Source: Caprimulgus europaeus
Taxonomy: Eukaryota; Chordata; Aves; Caprimulgiformes; Caprimulgidae
Assembly: GCA_907165065.1 (NCBI GenBank)
Contig: OU015526.1
Coordinates: 69,401,723-69,465,722 of the forward strand
Length of the DNA stretch: 64,000 nucleotides
Reading direction: 5' to 3'
Numbering within the stretch: the first letter of the stretch is position 1; every line of letters starts with the position of its first letter. Under the pieces are notes generated by a model. It saw only the letters and a list, made by a program, of their open reading frames with translations. It ran no database searches and was not told where the DNA came from. Position numbers and translations under genes: made by a program. Of this stretch, positions 50,345-62,610 are shown piece by piece.

Positions 50345-50690
50345 AGACAAATGTATGTTATTACCAAAGGGAGTGGCATCCACTTCAGCAGCTGCTGTTC
50401 AGTTTGACAATGATCATGAATCAAAGCCATGAGCTGTCACAATTGAGGCTGGTGTATTAAGTGAAATCAATGGCAATTTACATTAGTACATCAGGCTTTG
50501 AACAGCAGCAACTAAAATGGTCAAATTGTCTTTTTTTAGTGTGTTTCTCTGCCTTTTGCTAATAACCTCTGGCTGCAAACTTTAAATCCAGCCTAATTTA
50601 CACTGCTAGGGTTTGTAAAAGCCATTCTGATCTGCTGTTCCCAAGGGCAGAAGATTAATTCATTTTTAATAATAGCAGTAAGAATAATAG
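50345..50690. promoter_or_regulatory. Candidate conserved non-coding element
   Basis: Between 50345 and 50690 the sequence lacks simple repeats and transposon signatures, has balanced composition, and is dense in homeodomain- and TALE-like words (TGTCAC, TGACAA, TTAAT, ATTAAG, AATCAAT, CAATTTAC). It also contains paired GGCTGGTG and AACAGCAGCAACT words. It reads like the developmental enhancers that populate gene deserts. This is a judgement of style only. There is no open frame across it and no alignment was available. Confidence 0.25.
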
Positions 50691-53600
50691 AAAACTAGTC
50701 TGGGGCTACCATGGGACACATGGCATGGTTCAGAACACTTTTCAAATAAGAAAGATGTTTCTGTAGAATCTGGAGGGCAGGTGGTTCCTAATGAAAACTA
50801 AAAAAGTTCATTTTAATCCATCTTTCCTAATAATAAGGCCAGCTGAACCTTGTATGATAGCAATTATAAAGGACATAAAATGCCACACTAGAAACTACAG
50901 TTCAGAGTTTGATGCTGAGCACAGGTAAGAGAAGCAGTAATTTTTGTGTGTGCATTCAACTTAATTTGGAAGGAACGTTATTTGATATAAATATTATGCC
51001 ATAACATTAAAAGTCTATGTATGTGTTCCTTTTCATTGGTTCTGTAATATTCCTTCTTGAGTTTTTTAGCTTTTTAACAATACATTTATATATTAAAAAA
51101 AAAGTATTCCTTGCTGAATTTACTATTTCCCCATCTCTATGTCCAGCCACTCAATCCAGTTATAATGACACACGCATATATATAGATTAGTTATCATGCC
51201 TACATTCTAGCAACTCATCTCGATCCCATCCATTTTACCATCAGTGGAGGGAGATGAAAAGAAGCAACGTGATTCCAATGGTATTAGTTTAACACTGACT
51301 ATTTTCAACTACACTGCTACTGAAAACTGTCACAGCTCTAAACAATAAACACAAAGCTAGTTAGACTGTTAGCAAAATAGCTTTATTTTGCATAAAATAT
51401 TTATACAATTCATTGAAGTCATTTGAGATGCAGTGAAATAATAGAGGCAGTGATTTCTCTTTTTTTTGGCTCCAAATTATAATACCTAGTTAATGATTAA
51501 AATTTACCTTTTATTTGCACATGTATAAATTTTGGATTTTTTTCCGGTTTTGACACCTCATTTTTTTTTTTCCTCAAGTTTTCCAAGTCAGTTTTGAAAT
51601 TTGTTATTATTTGTCCATATTCAAAGAATAATCATACATTTATAAATACAGATACGTATTCATTGAGCTTAAAACAAATTCAAAAGACAGAAAGTAAGTA
51701 TATTCCTTATGCAGAATCAACCTATTGTGCTGTGAATTTACCATTGAAGACTTCATTCTGGACAGAATAGTTTGTGGCCAGAAAACAAAACAAAACCCAA
51801 GCAAAAAACCCAATTACATTATGTTTATTACTATTGTTCTTCTAAAGTATTAGTTTACTTTAGACTTTAATTTCAAAAATTCTCTCTCCACTACTGCCCT
51901 GGATTAAATATCTTCTGATTCCTTTTTGGATACCTCCTCTAATCTGTATTTCTGATTGTATTTCATTTATTTTTTTTTACATTTGTATTAGAGGGCTTTT
52001 CATACATTCCCTCCATTCCCAATAGCAACTTTATTTCTCTTATATATTGGCTTTGTTTCGGTTGATTCTCAAGCAGTTCTTATTCATATTTATTTTGCAT
52101 GTATCCACTTGCAGATTGCAATCTAAAGCCTTGAAATTTAATTTACAGAAGAAATTCTTGCTTCCTGCCTATGAATAACAGTCAGTCTTCCTTATTTGTC
52201 AGTCCTACAACTATTTTACACCGTAGTTTGTAATTAGCATGTTACATATATATTTTGTAAGTAGCATACTCAATACTTCCTATTCTGTTAGCAAATAGTA
52301 TAAATCAAATGTTCTCTTAGTAAAATCCTTTAGTGCACCTTTTGCATAGCCTATTTTTTATTATTTATGTGGTAATCTTAATCTGATGTTTTGCTGTATA
52401 CTATAGACTATTATGAGAGCAATTGCTTTAGCAAAATTTGAATGTCTAGAAGAACTGGACATCACTTGTGAATGGGGTAAATGTCAGCCATTTACATTTT
52501 AATTACTAAATATTAGTACACAAAACACACGTTGAATTAAGTGTTTTCTAAACCTAATTGCATCATGAAACTAAAAATTGATTGAGGACTTGTTAGTAAC
52601 TAGCAGAATGTAGCCATCAGTTACTAAGTCAATTATCTTTTTGCTTCAAGGAGACTTTATGCTAAAGTCATGATTAAACACAACTTCCACTTATTCTAAT
52701 CTAACCTAGTTATATCTGACCAAAACAAGAGCCATTGTGAATGTCAGCACCTGTCCACATTAGCACAGATTCTGACCCAATGTATTTACTCTTACTGTGG
52801 CATTCCCTAAATTTTTTATGATAATATAATCCTTACTGGAAAAAGTTGCCTGGAATTATAGAATTTAAAAGTAATTTTCCTATTTAGTCTTACTTCTTTG
52901 CCAGATTAATGACAAACAAATAATATTTTCTCATGGGTCTTACTAAATTTCTTCCCAGAGCAATGTTGCATGATAGTTTGGGAGGATTTACACGATTGCT
53001 TGTGAAACATGTCCAGAATGGTTTTAAAACCTGTATACTTCCATGTTTTACAAGTGACAACACATCCATAAGCTTTATTTTATTTAATTTTAATCTTTAA
53101 ATTGAACTGCTTCTAATACTAGTCTCTTAATACCTTACAGATGAAAACAAATTCTAAATTGTGTTAGGTCAGGTGAAGTTGGATACCACAAGGCAGTTCC
53201 ATATCATGCAGTTGTTCAGGTTGACTACCCAGACTACTTCAGGGCATATCATGCTGCTATGTTTCATAACACCTTTGGCCCAAAGATTAAATATCACTAT
53301 TAGCTTCCTTATTCCTATCTTTTTACAGAGTGAAATGATTTTGGACTCTATCACATTGTCATCATCAACATTTTTAGCTGTGGTAACTTTTTCATTTCTT
53401 TTCCAAGTGTGGAGATAAAAGTCTTTAAATTTTAAGAAACAAAATGCATCCTTCACAAAAACTCACAAAGGGAACAGTCTTGTTCAGTGTGACCAGAGAT
53501 AACCAAACATTGATTTTATCCACATTAGAACCTATCATGTTTTATGTTGCTATTTCATGTACTGTGTAATTGTTATAAGTGATCCTCAAATATTTATTAA

Positions 53601-55573
53601 ATTTATGTTTTTGTATCTCTTAATGTCTCCAAAATATTTTTCCCCTCTGTTTTGCTACTTTACATCTAGCTACTCCTGAAATAAACTTGACTCCACAATT
53701 TCTTCTCTCTTGTTCCCATGCTTGTAGCAATGACAACATCCATATACAAACTCATTCCCAGCCCCCATCAATAATGCTTTGTTTCTGATATAGCTTTTGG
53801 TGGGTTAATAATGAGCATTTACTTTTTCAGAAAAATTAATATCTCTAAATACTTGAGATGAGGAGGTTTAGGATGGTAATGACTCATGATGGGTATGTTG
53901 GTCCTATGAAGGAAAATAAGATGTTACAAAAGACAAACACTAACTCATTCTCACTGGGTGATGCAAAAATTTGCAGTTGTGAGGAAATTCTGTTGTCTTT
54001 TTCTGATTGTTGTTCCATTGAGTCTGGCATCTCGCATCTACAAGAGTCATACTTTCACATTTTTAAAGGTAATGGTCAAAGTCCAGAGTCTTTGCATTTA
54101 TACTGCCCTGGGGATAACATTAACTTGAAATAAGATTTTAAGCTATCAATAAGGTCAAGTAGTCACAAGCTAGATGCTATCAAATTGCAAAATTGGTTAG
54201 GACTGATTAAAGAAAATTAAAATACCCTATGATTCTTAGGTTTTATGTGGAAACTGTGCAAGTCGTTACTTTTTGTTTAGAGATCATGCACCAGAGAAAA
54301 GATATTATAAGAGCAGTCAATGTATATATCAAAAACCATGCAAGTTATGTAGAGATCTGTCACTGTCAGTTAGTTTTGCTCATTCAAGCTTTTATATAAA
54401 ACATACAATTTCTTGCAGGGACAAATGAGATTAATCCACCTGGTTGGAGAGTGAGAGGAGATGGTTCATATTATTTACAGAAAGTTTTAATCTTCATATT
54501 AATTTAGTAACTTGTAGGAAATAGCATATTAGATGAAATAAGTGACTTAGTTTGGCTTGTCCCCTTCATTTGACAGGTTTCAGTTTAGATGATTGCTACA
54601 GACAAGCCTGGAAACTAAATAAATGTGAAAGTTGATGAATACACTGAGTCTTAATGTCCCTTAATTATCCATTTAGAGTTTATTTAAATGTATGTATAGA
54701 TAAGGATATCTGTGTGTGTATATATAGAGTGCATGCTTCATGTAATCCTGATAACAACAACAAAAAAGGCATTTTTTAGGAGCACTTTTCTGTGCTTTTG
54801 TTATATAAGAGACCACCAAAGCAATGATCAATTATCAGTCAGACTGAGCTGACTGTTGCATATTTCTGCACTGTCTGAAGTACAGTCTCAATTGTTACTT
54901 TATTATTTTTGTTTCTATTTCTATATTATTTTTGACCTAATATGTCTTCTGTACTTTCTAAGTGAAATTGTCATTACCTTTCCTCAATTGTATTTACCTC
55001 TTTAGCTTTTATTTGTGAATTACTCTTGTAGATACTCTGATTTAAAGAGAAAACTGCAGAAAGGGTATAAAAGTGCACACCAGGTGACACCTAAACCAGC
55101 TCTTTGAAACCAAAGTATGCATTGTGTGTGTTTGTGGGATCTGGTTAAGTACATATTTAAATAAGGAATCTTAATATGGGGATGGGAAAACATTCTTTGT
55201 TTGGCAGTAGGGGATACATGCAGTCACTGGAACGCACGGAAAACCTTATTTGATTAAAAACCAATAGCTGCATTTTATTAGATTGAAACAAAAAAGGCTG
55301 ATGCTTGGAAACTTTTTTGGTTTGGGTGTAGCTTTCACTGCTCACATCTGTAAAGTTCCTGGCTTTGAATGCTGAAAGACATGGACCATGTGTAAAACAG
55401 AGAAACTTATGACTCAGGTCAGTAGTTAAAGAAGCACAGTAGCGTGTTGGATGTGACTTGGTAAAACCCAATTCCATTTTTGTAGCTTTCCCAAGAGCAT
55501 TGGAATAGGCTCAGTATACTTCCTACTGCTGTGGGACTGACTTGCTGCCTTAAACTAAACAGAGCTGTATATT
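50691..55573. other. AT-rich non-coding stretch, no gene seen
   Basis: No supported gene and no transposon I can name. Small homopolymers and A/T-rich words are scattered through it. Overlapping plus and minus frames at 53161-53456 (85 and 95 codons) and the 106-codon minus-strand frame at 55157-55477 have no recognisable domain. Confidence 0.55.
55569..55573. repeat. Putative 5-bp target duplication, left, of ERV LTR copy 2
   Basis: ATATT precedes the LTR and ATGTT follows it at 56234-56238, matching at four of five positions. Five base pairs is the usual length for ERVL-type integration. Confidence 0.45.
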
Positions 55574-55833
55574 TGTTCTGGTTTTGCTAGGATAGAGTTA
55601 ATTTTCTTCTCAGTAGTTAGAAGAGCTGTGTTTTGGTTTCAGTTCAGACTTGTTATGAAAACATCATTGATAAGAGTACTGATGTTATTAGTTGTTGCTG
55701 GAGCCCAAGACCACTGTGTTTAGCTGTTCACAGCTGCATTAGGACTGGGAGGGAGAAGTGCAGTGAAGAGCAAAACCCAGAACTGGAGTTTGGATGTGCC
55801 AGTGAAATATTCCAGATCATATTCCATCACATT

Positions 55834-55843
55834 CAGTATATTA
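55834..55843 (+). promoter_or_regulatory. TATA-like element of ERV LTR copy 2
   Basis: CAGTATATTA follows a TTCCAGATCATATTCC-type upstream block and precedes the presumed R region. It matches the position of the copy 1 site. Current activity is unknown. Confidence 0.45.
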
Positions 55844-56014
55844 TCTGGGGCTGACCGGAAAGGGGCAGGGAGATTTGTGAGGTTTTTCTCACTTGGGCTC
55901 TCGCTCTTTCAGGACTGTGGTTTTAGTTCGGGATTGTTGCTCCTCTGGGATCGTTATCTGGGAACAGGCTGGGCTTAGTCAGGGGGTGGTGAGCAATTGC
56001 ACTGGGTGTCACTC

Positions 56015-56022
56015 ATTTGCAT
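56015..56022 (+). promoter_or_regulatory. Octamer motif ATTTGCAT in LTR copy 2
   Basis: An exact POU-family octamer downstream of the presumed transcription start. The matching position in copy 1 reads TTATTTATTAC, so the site is private to this copy or was lost from the other. Confidence 0.4.
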
Positions 56023-56233
56023 ATCTTATTACTGTTATCATTATCACTACTATTTTACTATGAGGGATTTTTAAAGTTTTCTTTTATTTCTATTATTAAG
56101 CTGTTCTTATCTCAATCTACAAACCTCCTTACCTTTGCCCCTCAATCCTCTCCCCTATCCTGGGGTTCCGGGGGAAGTGGGTGGACAGCTGTGTTGGCTT
56201 CTAGCCAAGGGCTAGCCCAGTGAAACTATCACA

Positions 56234-58069
56234 ATGTTCTGAGTTTGGAATGAAGCTACTCTCTATACACTTATTTTCCAGTTTAACAGGAAGTTCTGCA
56301 ACAAGAAGGTATAAAAGATGGTCTTCCCTGTAAGAAATAGAAAAATAATCTATAGAGATAGAATAGGATTGCTTTCTCTCAGTCTATGAAATGTAGTAAG
56401 GAAAAAAAACAGGCTGGTTGCCAACTGAACTAAAAATGTGTAATAATAATGAATAATAGTGATATATTAAAATAGACATATTGCAATTTGTATCATTATT
56501 TTGATGAGATGACTGATGTGTGCAATGACTTCCTCTACTGTCTGATATTTCCTATTGGTGATGTGACCTTTGCAAGGCAGGCTGACAGCTTTATTGAAAG
56601 TGAATGTCTAACCACATATGTAATTTTTTCTTCCATATGGTTGTAAACACACAATTATTCATCACGTTAGAATTAGAAAAAAGAATCATGATCACCTTAC
56701 CATGCAGTTTCTGAGCCATTAAGAAACCTAGAAAAAGAAATTTGTGCACAATCTTAAAGGAAAAATGTAGTTTACTGTACACAAATTTGTAATAGTGATG
56801 AATCAGGCAGGACTCGAACTGTATTCTTTCTTCTTTGTTAGTTACTTGGATACTGGGACAGGGCTCTGTTTCATGACCTCTGTAACATACAGCTCCTTTC
56901 TAGATAATTATAATTACTGTTGTTTTGAAGAAGCTTAATAAACTAGTGGACATTGAATAAAACCCTGCTTCCCAAATAAACTGCTGATAACAGGCACATT
57001 AATAACTCCAGGTGAGTTAAAATGTTGGCTTTTAATCCTTACATTTAATAAATCTTTTTGTTTCTGTCCTGGCACATACCTGTAATGTTCTATAAGCTGT
57101 AATTTTTCTTTATAGGAAGAATCTACACTGTAAGTCATGCTTCAAAATAAGTGGATACATTTGGGGCAAACTGTGAAAATTCATTGGTTTTATTTATTTA
57201 TTATATATAGCCCACAGTCATAAATATTTCAAATGTTCATAAGTGTACTTGTACTTGTAGGTACTGCACAGTGTGTTACTATTAACTTGAAACACAGAAG
57301 AAGCAGAAACAGAGCTAAAACACTTGAATATTCATTATTTCCCATCTTGACTATAAACAAGGTATGAATAAGTGGCTGCCCACATAAAAAGTTAATTATA
57401 TATGTCTACTGAAAATAATTAACCTGATACATTGGTTAAGATGGATGAAATCTAAATCTAACAGCATATATTAACTGTTGTCGCTGTTGGGAGATCACTT
57501 TGTTCAAAGTTCAGGTATCACTGAACTTATATTCATCTTTGGGGATAATACAAGCTAACAGGGTAGGTGTCTCATGCACAGACATGCATTTTTAGCCTGT
57601 CAGTTAATTATTGTATCTTTGACTTTCCTTTGCTCTCCTTTGGAAAAATATGCTTTCTATCACTGCTCTTGAGTCAGTCTGCATCAGTTTCATTTATATT
57701 AAATAGTGATAATTTATACAGAAGTACTCTGGTTGATGCTAAGGATCGTTCACGTGCTAACTACTTCACATATTATAAATGGTGTTGTATGGATATTTAC
57801 TGCTTTTGAGCCAGTTTTAAGGAAAAAAATAGAGATCACAAAGACTTACTCATTTTCATTTAACATTTTTGTTGTTGTTTTATTTATTTCAAAATATTGT
57901 TTAATTGCTTCATTTAAGAGTTATTAATGTTAACTGTGCTAGTAATGTTTGGTTCCAAACAACTTAGGTCTAAACCATTCCTCTTGGCCCATTTACAATT
58001 GTAAATTGTTTTCCTGTTTTTCTTTAAATCTTTCAGTAATGTCAGACTGTTTGAGGGTTCGCAAAAATA
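56234..58069. other. AT-rich non-coding stretch, no gene seen
   Basis: No supported gene, transposon or notable repeat was seen between the LTR and the next CR1. Overlapping frames at 57567-57927 on the plus strand lack domains. Confidence 0.5.
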
Positions 58070-58360
58070 ATCACAGAATGGTGGGGGTTGGAAAGGACCT
58101 CAGGAGATCATCTAGTCCAACCCCCCTGCCAAAGCAGGTTCCCCACAGCAAGTTGCACAGAAAATCGTCCAGGTGGGTTTTGAACATCTCCAGAGATGGA
58201 GACTCCACAGCCTCTCTGGACAGCCTGTCCCAGGGCTCCGTCACCCTCACAGCAAAGACGTTTTTCCTTAGGTTTCTGTGGAACTGTTGGTGTTCCAGTT
58301 TGTGCCCATTGCCCCTTGTCCTGTCACCAACCACCACCAAAAAGAGCCTGGCCATTTGGC
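58070..58360 (-). mobile_element. CR1 LINE 3' fragment with open ORF2 end
   Basis: A reversed CR1 tail beginning ATCACAGAATGG, then GGTTGGAAAGGACCTCAGGAGATC and TAGTCCAACCCCCCTGCC. The minus-strand frame 58071-58382 stays open and reads ARLF, a DRTRGNG block, RNLRKNVFAVRV, EPWDRLSREAVESPSLEMFKTHLDDFLC, which is the C-terminal end of CR1 ORF2. It is moderately preserved, intermediate in decay between the copies at 19620 and 27602. Homology ends near GAGCCTGGCC at about 58350. Confidence 0.93.
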
Positions 58361-61300
58361 CCCCAGTGGATGGCAGGGCCAATCTGGTGGGAAAAGACGC
58401 ACAGTGACCATCGTAGATTATTTCTCTGGCTCTTCAGTACTATGATAAAGAAGTGTTTTTTGTTAGCAGAGTTAAGAATTCCCATTCTGAACAAAGGAAT
58501 ACATGTTTTTATTATACTTGTATTTTTTAAAAATAACAGTCATCTAAATTAATCTACATGTTTTTAATGCTGTTTGTAACTAGAATTTTCAAATTGCGAT
58601 AAAGAAGCCACTTATGTCTGATGACTGGGTGAATTGTTCTGATATTGAAGGCTGATAAACACACCACAATACAAGCTGTTATATATAGAGAGGGACAAAA
58701 TTTCTCTTGTTGTTGTCACATGTCCTTTGTTTAGAAGCAGATTGCATTTCTGAATAGACAGCACTTCTCTCACTCTTATCTGACCTTAAGGTTGTTAGGT
58801 GGATCTGGGATGTTAACACTCATTAAAACACTGTGAATGAAAAGTGGCCACTGCTGCCTCTTAAAGACTAGATCTGTCATTATCAGAAAAAGGAAGTGTA
58901 TTTTAATTCCATGGTTTAGCTAAAAGCTGGGAAGGAATTATCACAGTACCCTTGCACTCCAACCTCATGAGGAAAATTGGCAAGTTAAATTATGTTGTTG
59001 AAAGTTGGTGGGGTGGTTTTTTTTGTTGTGGTTTTTGTTGTTGTTGTTTAGAAAATTCTAGACTATTGCTTTTGAGGCAACATTGATTTCAAATAGCTTT
59101 CTCCCTCAATTTTTCCAATATCTGTTCATTTTCCACAGTGTTGCTTCCCTGAATACCATAAATGCAAAATGTTTTGGTAAAAAATTTATATTCCATAAGA
59201 AATGATTCAGAAAGCAATTTGGGTGGAAAACTCTTGTTGGTTTGATTGGAGTTGCTTGAATGTTTGATGAATTTCTGTAGCACTGATAAGAGACGGTCTC
59301 TTTTCCTAGAGCTGTTTGGAAAGAGTGTCAGAAGTAGAGCAAGGCAAGTTTGGAAAAATACAGCTCAGAGCTTGTCTGAAAGAGGGAGTGTGTTTATAAC
59401 TTGCTTCATGATGCCTCAATTGATCATCTTATGTTGAGGATTTAGCTTTGATTATTCAATTTTCCAGAATTTTCCTTATCCTTTGGAACAATTAAGTAGA
59501 ATAAAATATTTTATAATTAATTTTAAATAGCTACTGCATGCATTCTCTCAATTTCTTTGTAACATTAATTTTAGTGTCTAAACATACAGATGCTTATAAT
59601 ATAAAATGTTTGTGGGGGTTTTTTTGGTGTTTTGTTTGTTGTTTTGTTTTGTTGGGTTTTTTTAATAATGTATACAGGCTTATACTCTGTGATATCTGAT
59701 GTCTATAGGGCTCAAAAGCTCTACTCTGGATACGAATTTCCTTACTAATGTAAGGCAATATAATATTCAAATACATTTGAAGAACAGGCTGTTCTTATAA
59801 CCTGCTAAAGTAGGTTAAATTGTTTTAACTGATTTATCTTGCTGAGTGGATGAACTATTCTCTCTTACCCAGTCCACAGCTAATTTCCTTTTCAGTTTGT
59901 GGCTGCTGTGAGGTATGCTTGGAGTTGCATATTGTCACTGATCACATAATATCTTCCCCGATTTCCTTCTTTATTATTGTCTTGTGTGGATGTTCATGCA
60001 TGGAAATGCTTGTCAGTGAGGTCTCTGACATTTAGATATCTTTGTCTCCCAGAAATTATCCTCCAGTTGTAAACTTCAGCTGGTGCACAGCATTTTGAGA
60101 TTTGTTGTGATTTATGCATGTTTAATGTCTGATAATTTAATAACTACATGCCACTTCTCTTCTACTACATAATACTGAACAATAACTACACTTGAAGTTT
60201 TGTATTTTCTGCATGTTATTAAAAGGAAAGATATGCCTCAAGGTGGTTTGTAATAATTCTGCAGTCAAAGGCAGAAATCAGAGGGGTTAAAACTGATCCT
60301 GACACTGCTTCGGCTCACGTGAAACAGTAAATGTATTATGCTTGGTTCATTTGTGAAGTAGACATAATTTGGGATTGAATATTACACTGTGTATAATCAG
60401 GGTTTTCTTCTTTAAACAACTGGAGCAGTACTGTTGAAAATAGTGAACTGTAAAGATGCTGAAAAAGTACTGTTGTTTGGGGTTTTTTGTTTTCTTCCTG
60501 TTCAGGCATTCAATACAAGTTGTTTAAAATGTAGTCTCATCAAATTTTACTCTCACACAAAATGTAAATATTTTTGAATCTGATTTAAGATATAGTGTGT
60601 TATTACAGTTAATTATATATATTTAATCTATATAAGTTAATTCTGTTAAAATTTAAAGTGAAATTATCCCATCAGATATCCTTTAATTAGAAAAATTCCT
60701 GAACATTTACTTGGTTTGGAGGTGGCTCTCAAATTAGGTTCATTCTTATATGTCTGCATTGTAGGAATGTTCTGACCACAGGGTCTTACTACTCAGGAAA
60801 TTGTCTCTTTCTTCTTTTCTTTCCCATTTATCACTTTTCTTTGGAAAGGAACACCCTTATGTACACAGGTCCTTTTGTAAGAAAAAAGTGTTATGATTTT
60901 ATTCCTTTGCAGCTTCCCATCTTAATCTCTCTGCTTTCCCTAGGCTACTTTATTTCCAGTACACAGCTTTGGGACTCTTCTAGGCTTTTTCTCTTTTTTC
61001 TTTCTTTTTCTTCTTTTTTTCTCTTTTTTTTCTTTTTTTTTTCTTTTTTTTCCTTTTTCTTTTTTTTTCCTTCACCCATTTCCAAATATGTAGCTTTAGT
61101 TTCAGTGAACTGTCCTTTTGAAGTAGAATAATATTCCTCATGAGAATTTCCTACAAGATCTATTGTTGAACTCAGTGAATATATGATCTAACTTGATAGC
61201 AAAATGAGAGCTGACAATTTTTGAATCTATCCAAGAATTTAGGAAAATCTAGCTTTTAAGTAACTGCCTAACAAACTACCTTTGGCTTTAAGCTCCATGT

Positions 61301-61489
61301 AAAATGAAGTGCTTTTTTGGTCTTGGGCAAGGAGCCTAAGCACGATGCACAGTCATATCATTGCTTTGCTAGCGTGCCGTTATTTCTCATAAGGGTAATG
61401 TCATAAATCTCTTTGTACTTTACTGCAAATAACAGGAAGCAGACTTCTTTGAGTCTTCCCTTAATACAATCAGCAAAAAGTTTCAGAGT
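58361..61489. other. AT-rich non-coding stretch with T-rich tracts
   Basis: No supported gene. G/T-rich low-complexity tracts lie at 59010-59050 and 59611-59660, and a long pyrimidine tract at 60985-61074. A 96-codon plus-strand frame at 60841-61131 is produced by the pyrimidine tract (Phe/Ser run) and is not a gene. Confidence 0.55.
60985..61074. repeat. Polypyrimidine tract (T with scattered C)
   Basis: About 90 bp contain essentially only T and C on the plus strand. Homopurine-homopyrimidine DNA of this length can form triplex structures and often stalls polymerases. It is not a retroelement tail with identifiable body on either side. Confidence 0.9.
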
Positions 61490-62610
61490 TCCCAGGTGTT
61501 GTGTGAAAAGAGTGGTAAAGCAATTTGGCAGGAAATAGATGCCCTTGGGTTCCAGCTCACCCTCAGATACTGGAGGAGCTCAGGGTGGCTCAGCTTAGAT
61601 CCTGGTTGATGCTCAGTTGAGCTCTATGGGTCTGACAACAGCGGACTCACTCGATATGAGCTGCACTCCCGTACCCACGATATCTGGACTCACATGGCCA
61701 AACCTGCAGCATTTAGTGGCATCTCACAGGGGGTGGGAGGGTTGGTGTGGCTGGTTACAGACAGACACAGTTTGATGTGGCACTACAAGTCTGGTTACAC
61801 CAATGCCAGATTAATTCATTGGTGCCCTGCACCTGCCGTCCAGTCACCAGCTCTGGACTCCCATGGTGATGCCTCATCAGGTGGTGCCCAGTGAGAAACT
61901 GTGCAGTGAGTCAATAAGTAAATAAGGCACTTTAATAAAGCCACAAGAATAATACAGATTTATGTGGATTGTTGGTGATAAACTGCTGTCTGCAGAGGTA
62001 TGTACAGGCATGAAGGTTACAAATGACTGAAAAGCTCTAAGTTAAAAAAGCAATTCTCTAGAGATCTCTTAAGTTTCTGAGAAAGTTCTCAAGGCCATAT
62101 AGATCTTACCCAAACGTGTCCCTATGGAGGGGACAGAGGCTCAGCCCATTGGCTGTTCCCAGAGGTCTGTGATGGTATCTTCCTTAATTTCCCCCTTTCT
62201 TTGGGCCATTTTTATATTATTTTTACCTTCAAGGTGGAGCTTGAGTGACTCTAGTCATACTTTTACTGTGAGTGGTGAAAACATTTCCGTTTCCCTTTAA
62301 AGGTACAAGTTACCAAAACTTAGAGTATATGCTCAGTGAGGGGGAAGAGGGTGAGGGGGAAGTAGGTGGGAGGGGGGAGCGGTGGTCAGTGAGGTATGTT
62401 TTTGTGTTATTGTAATTAAAAGTTCACACAAGGGAAGGGTGGGAGTATTTGTCTAAAGGCTGCCAGGTGGCCCATCCAGGGTCCTAAACAGCTAGCATAT
62501 CAGCTCCTTGGCCCTGCGTGCCTCTCTTCTGCAGTGATTACAGGGCTTGGCTGAGAAGTCTTCACTCCTCCCCACCCCCTGTATTGATATGCAGCAACCT
62601 TGAGGATTCT
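61490..62610. mobile_element. Probable LTR/ERV-derived block, orientation unclear
   Basis: The GC content rises and CpG appears from about 61490. The block holds a GGCACTTTAATAAAGCCAC stretch at 61927-61945, which has AATAAA on the plus strand and ATTAAA on the minus strand, typical of an LTR polyadenylation region. The right part has AGGGGACAGAGGCTCAGCCCATTGGCTG (a CCAAT-type site on the minus strand) and a G-rich tract. No viral reading frame is seen. I believe it is an old LTR, but I could not find its ends or a target duplication. Confidence 0.35.
62340..62382 (+). repeat. G-rich tract, G-quadruplex candidate
   Basis: G runs of 5, 3, 5, 3 and 6 occur within about 38 bp, with purine-rich loops. 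It could fold as a G-quadruplex, or be the polypurine tract of the surrounding LTR-like block if that element lies on the plus strand. Confidence 0.6.

Larger units (their letters stand above)
55574..56233 (+). mobile_element. Solo LTR of an avian ERVL-type endogenous retrovirus, copy 2
   Basis: About 660 bp with TG and CA ends: it starts TGTTCTGGTTTTGCTAGG and ends AACTATCACA. Order inside: GATAGAGTTAATTTTCTTC, a U3 part with AGTTGTTGCTGGAGCCC, a TATA-like CAGTATATTA at 55834-55843, then GGACTGTGGTTTTAG, GATTGTTGCTCCTCTGGG, TTATCTGGGAACAGGCTGG, GGTGAGCAATTGCACTGGG, an ATTTGCAT octamer at 56015-56022, TATTATTAAGCTGTTC (polyadenylation region) and the common GCTAGCCAAGGGCTAGCCC end. No internal viral genes adjoin it, so it is a solo LTR. 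It is more complete than copy 1 at 32420-33041, same orientation, 22.6 kb away. The two are diverged and probably separate insertions. Confidence 0.9.

Noticed and set aside
60841-61131. 96-codon frame with a Phe/Ser membrane-like run
   Set aside because: Produced by a polypyrimidine tract, not a transmembrane protein.
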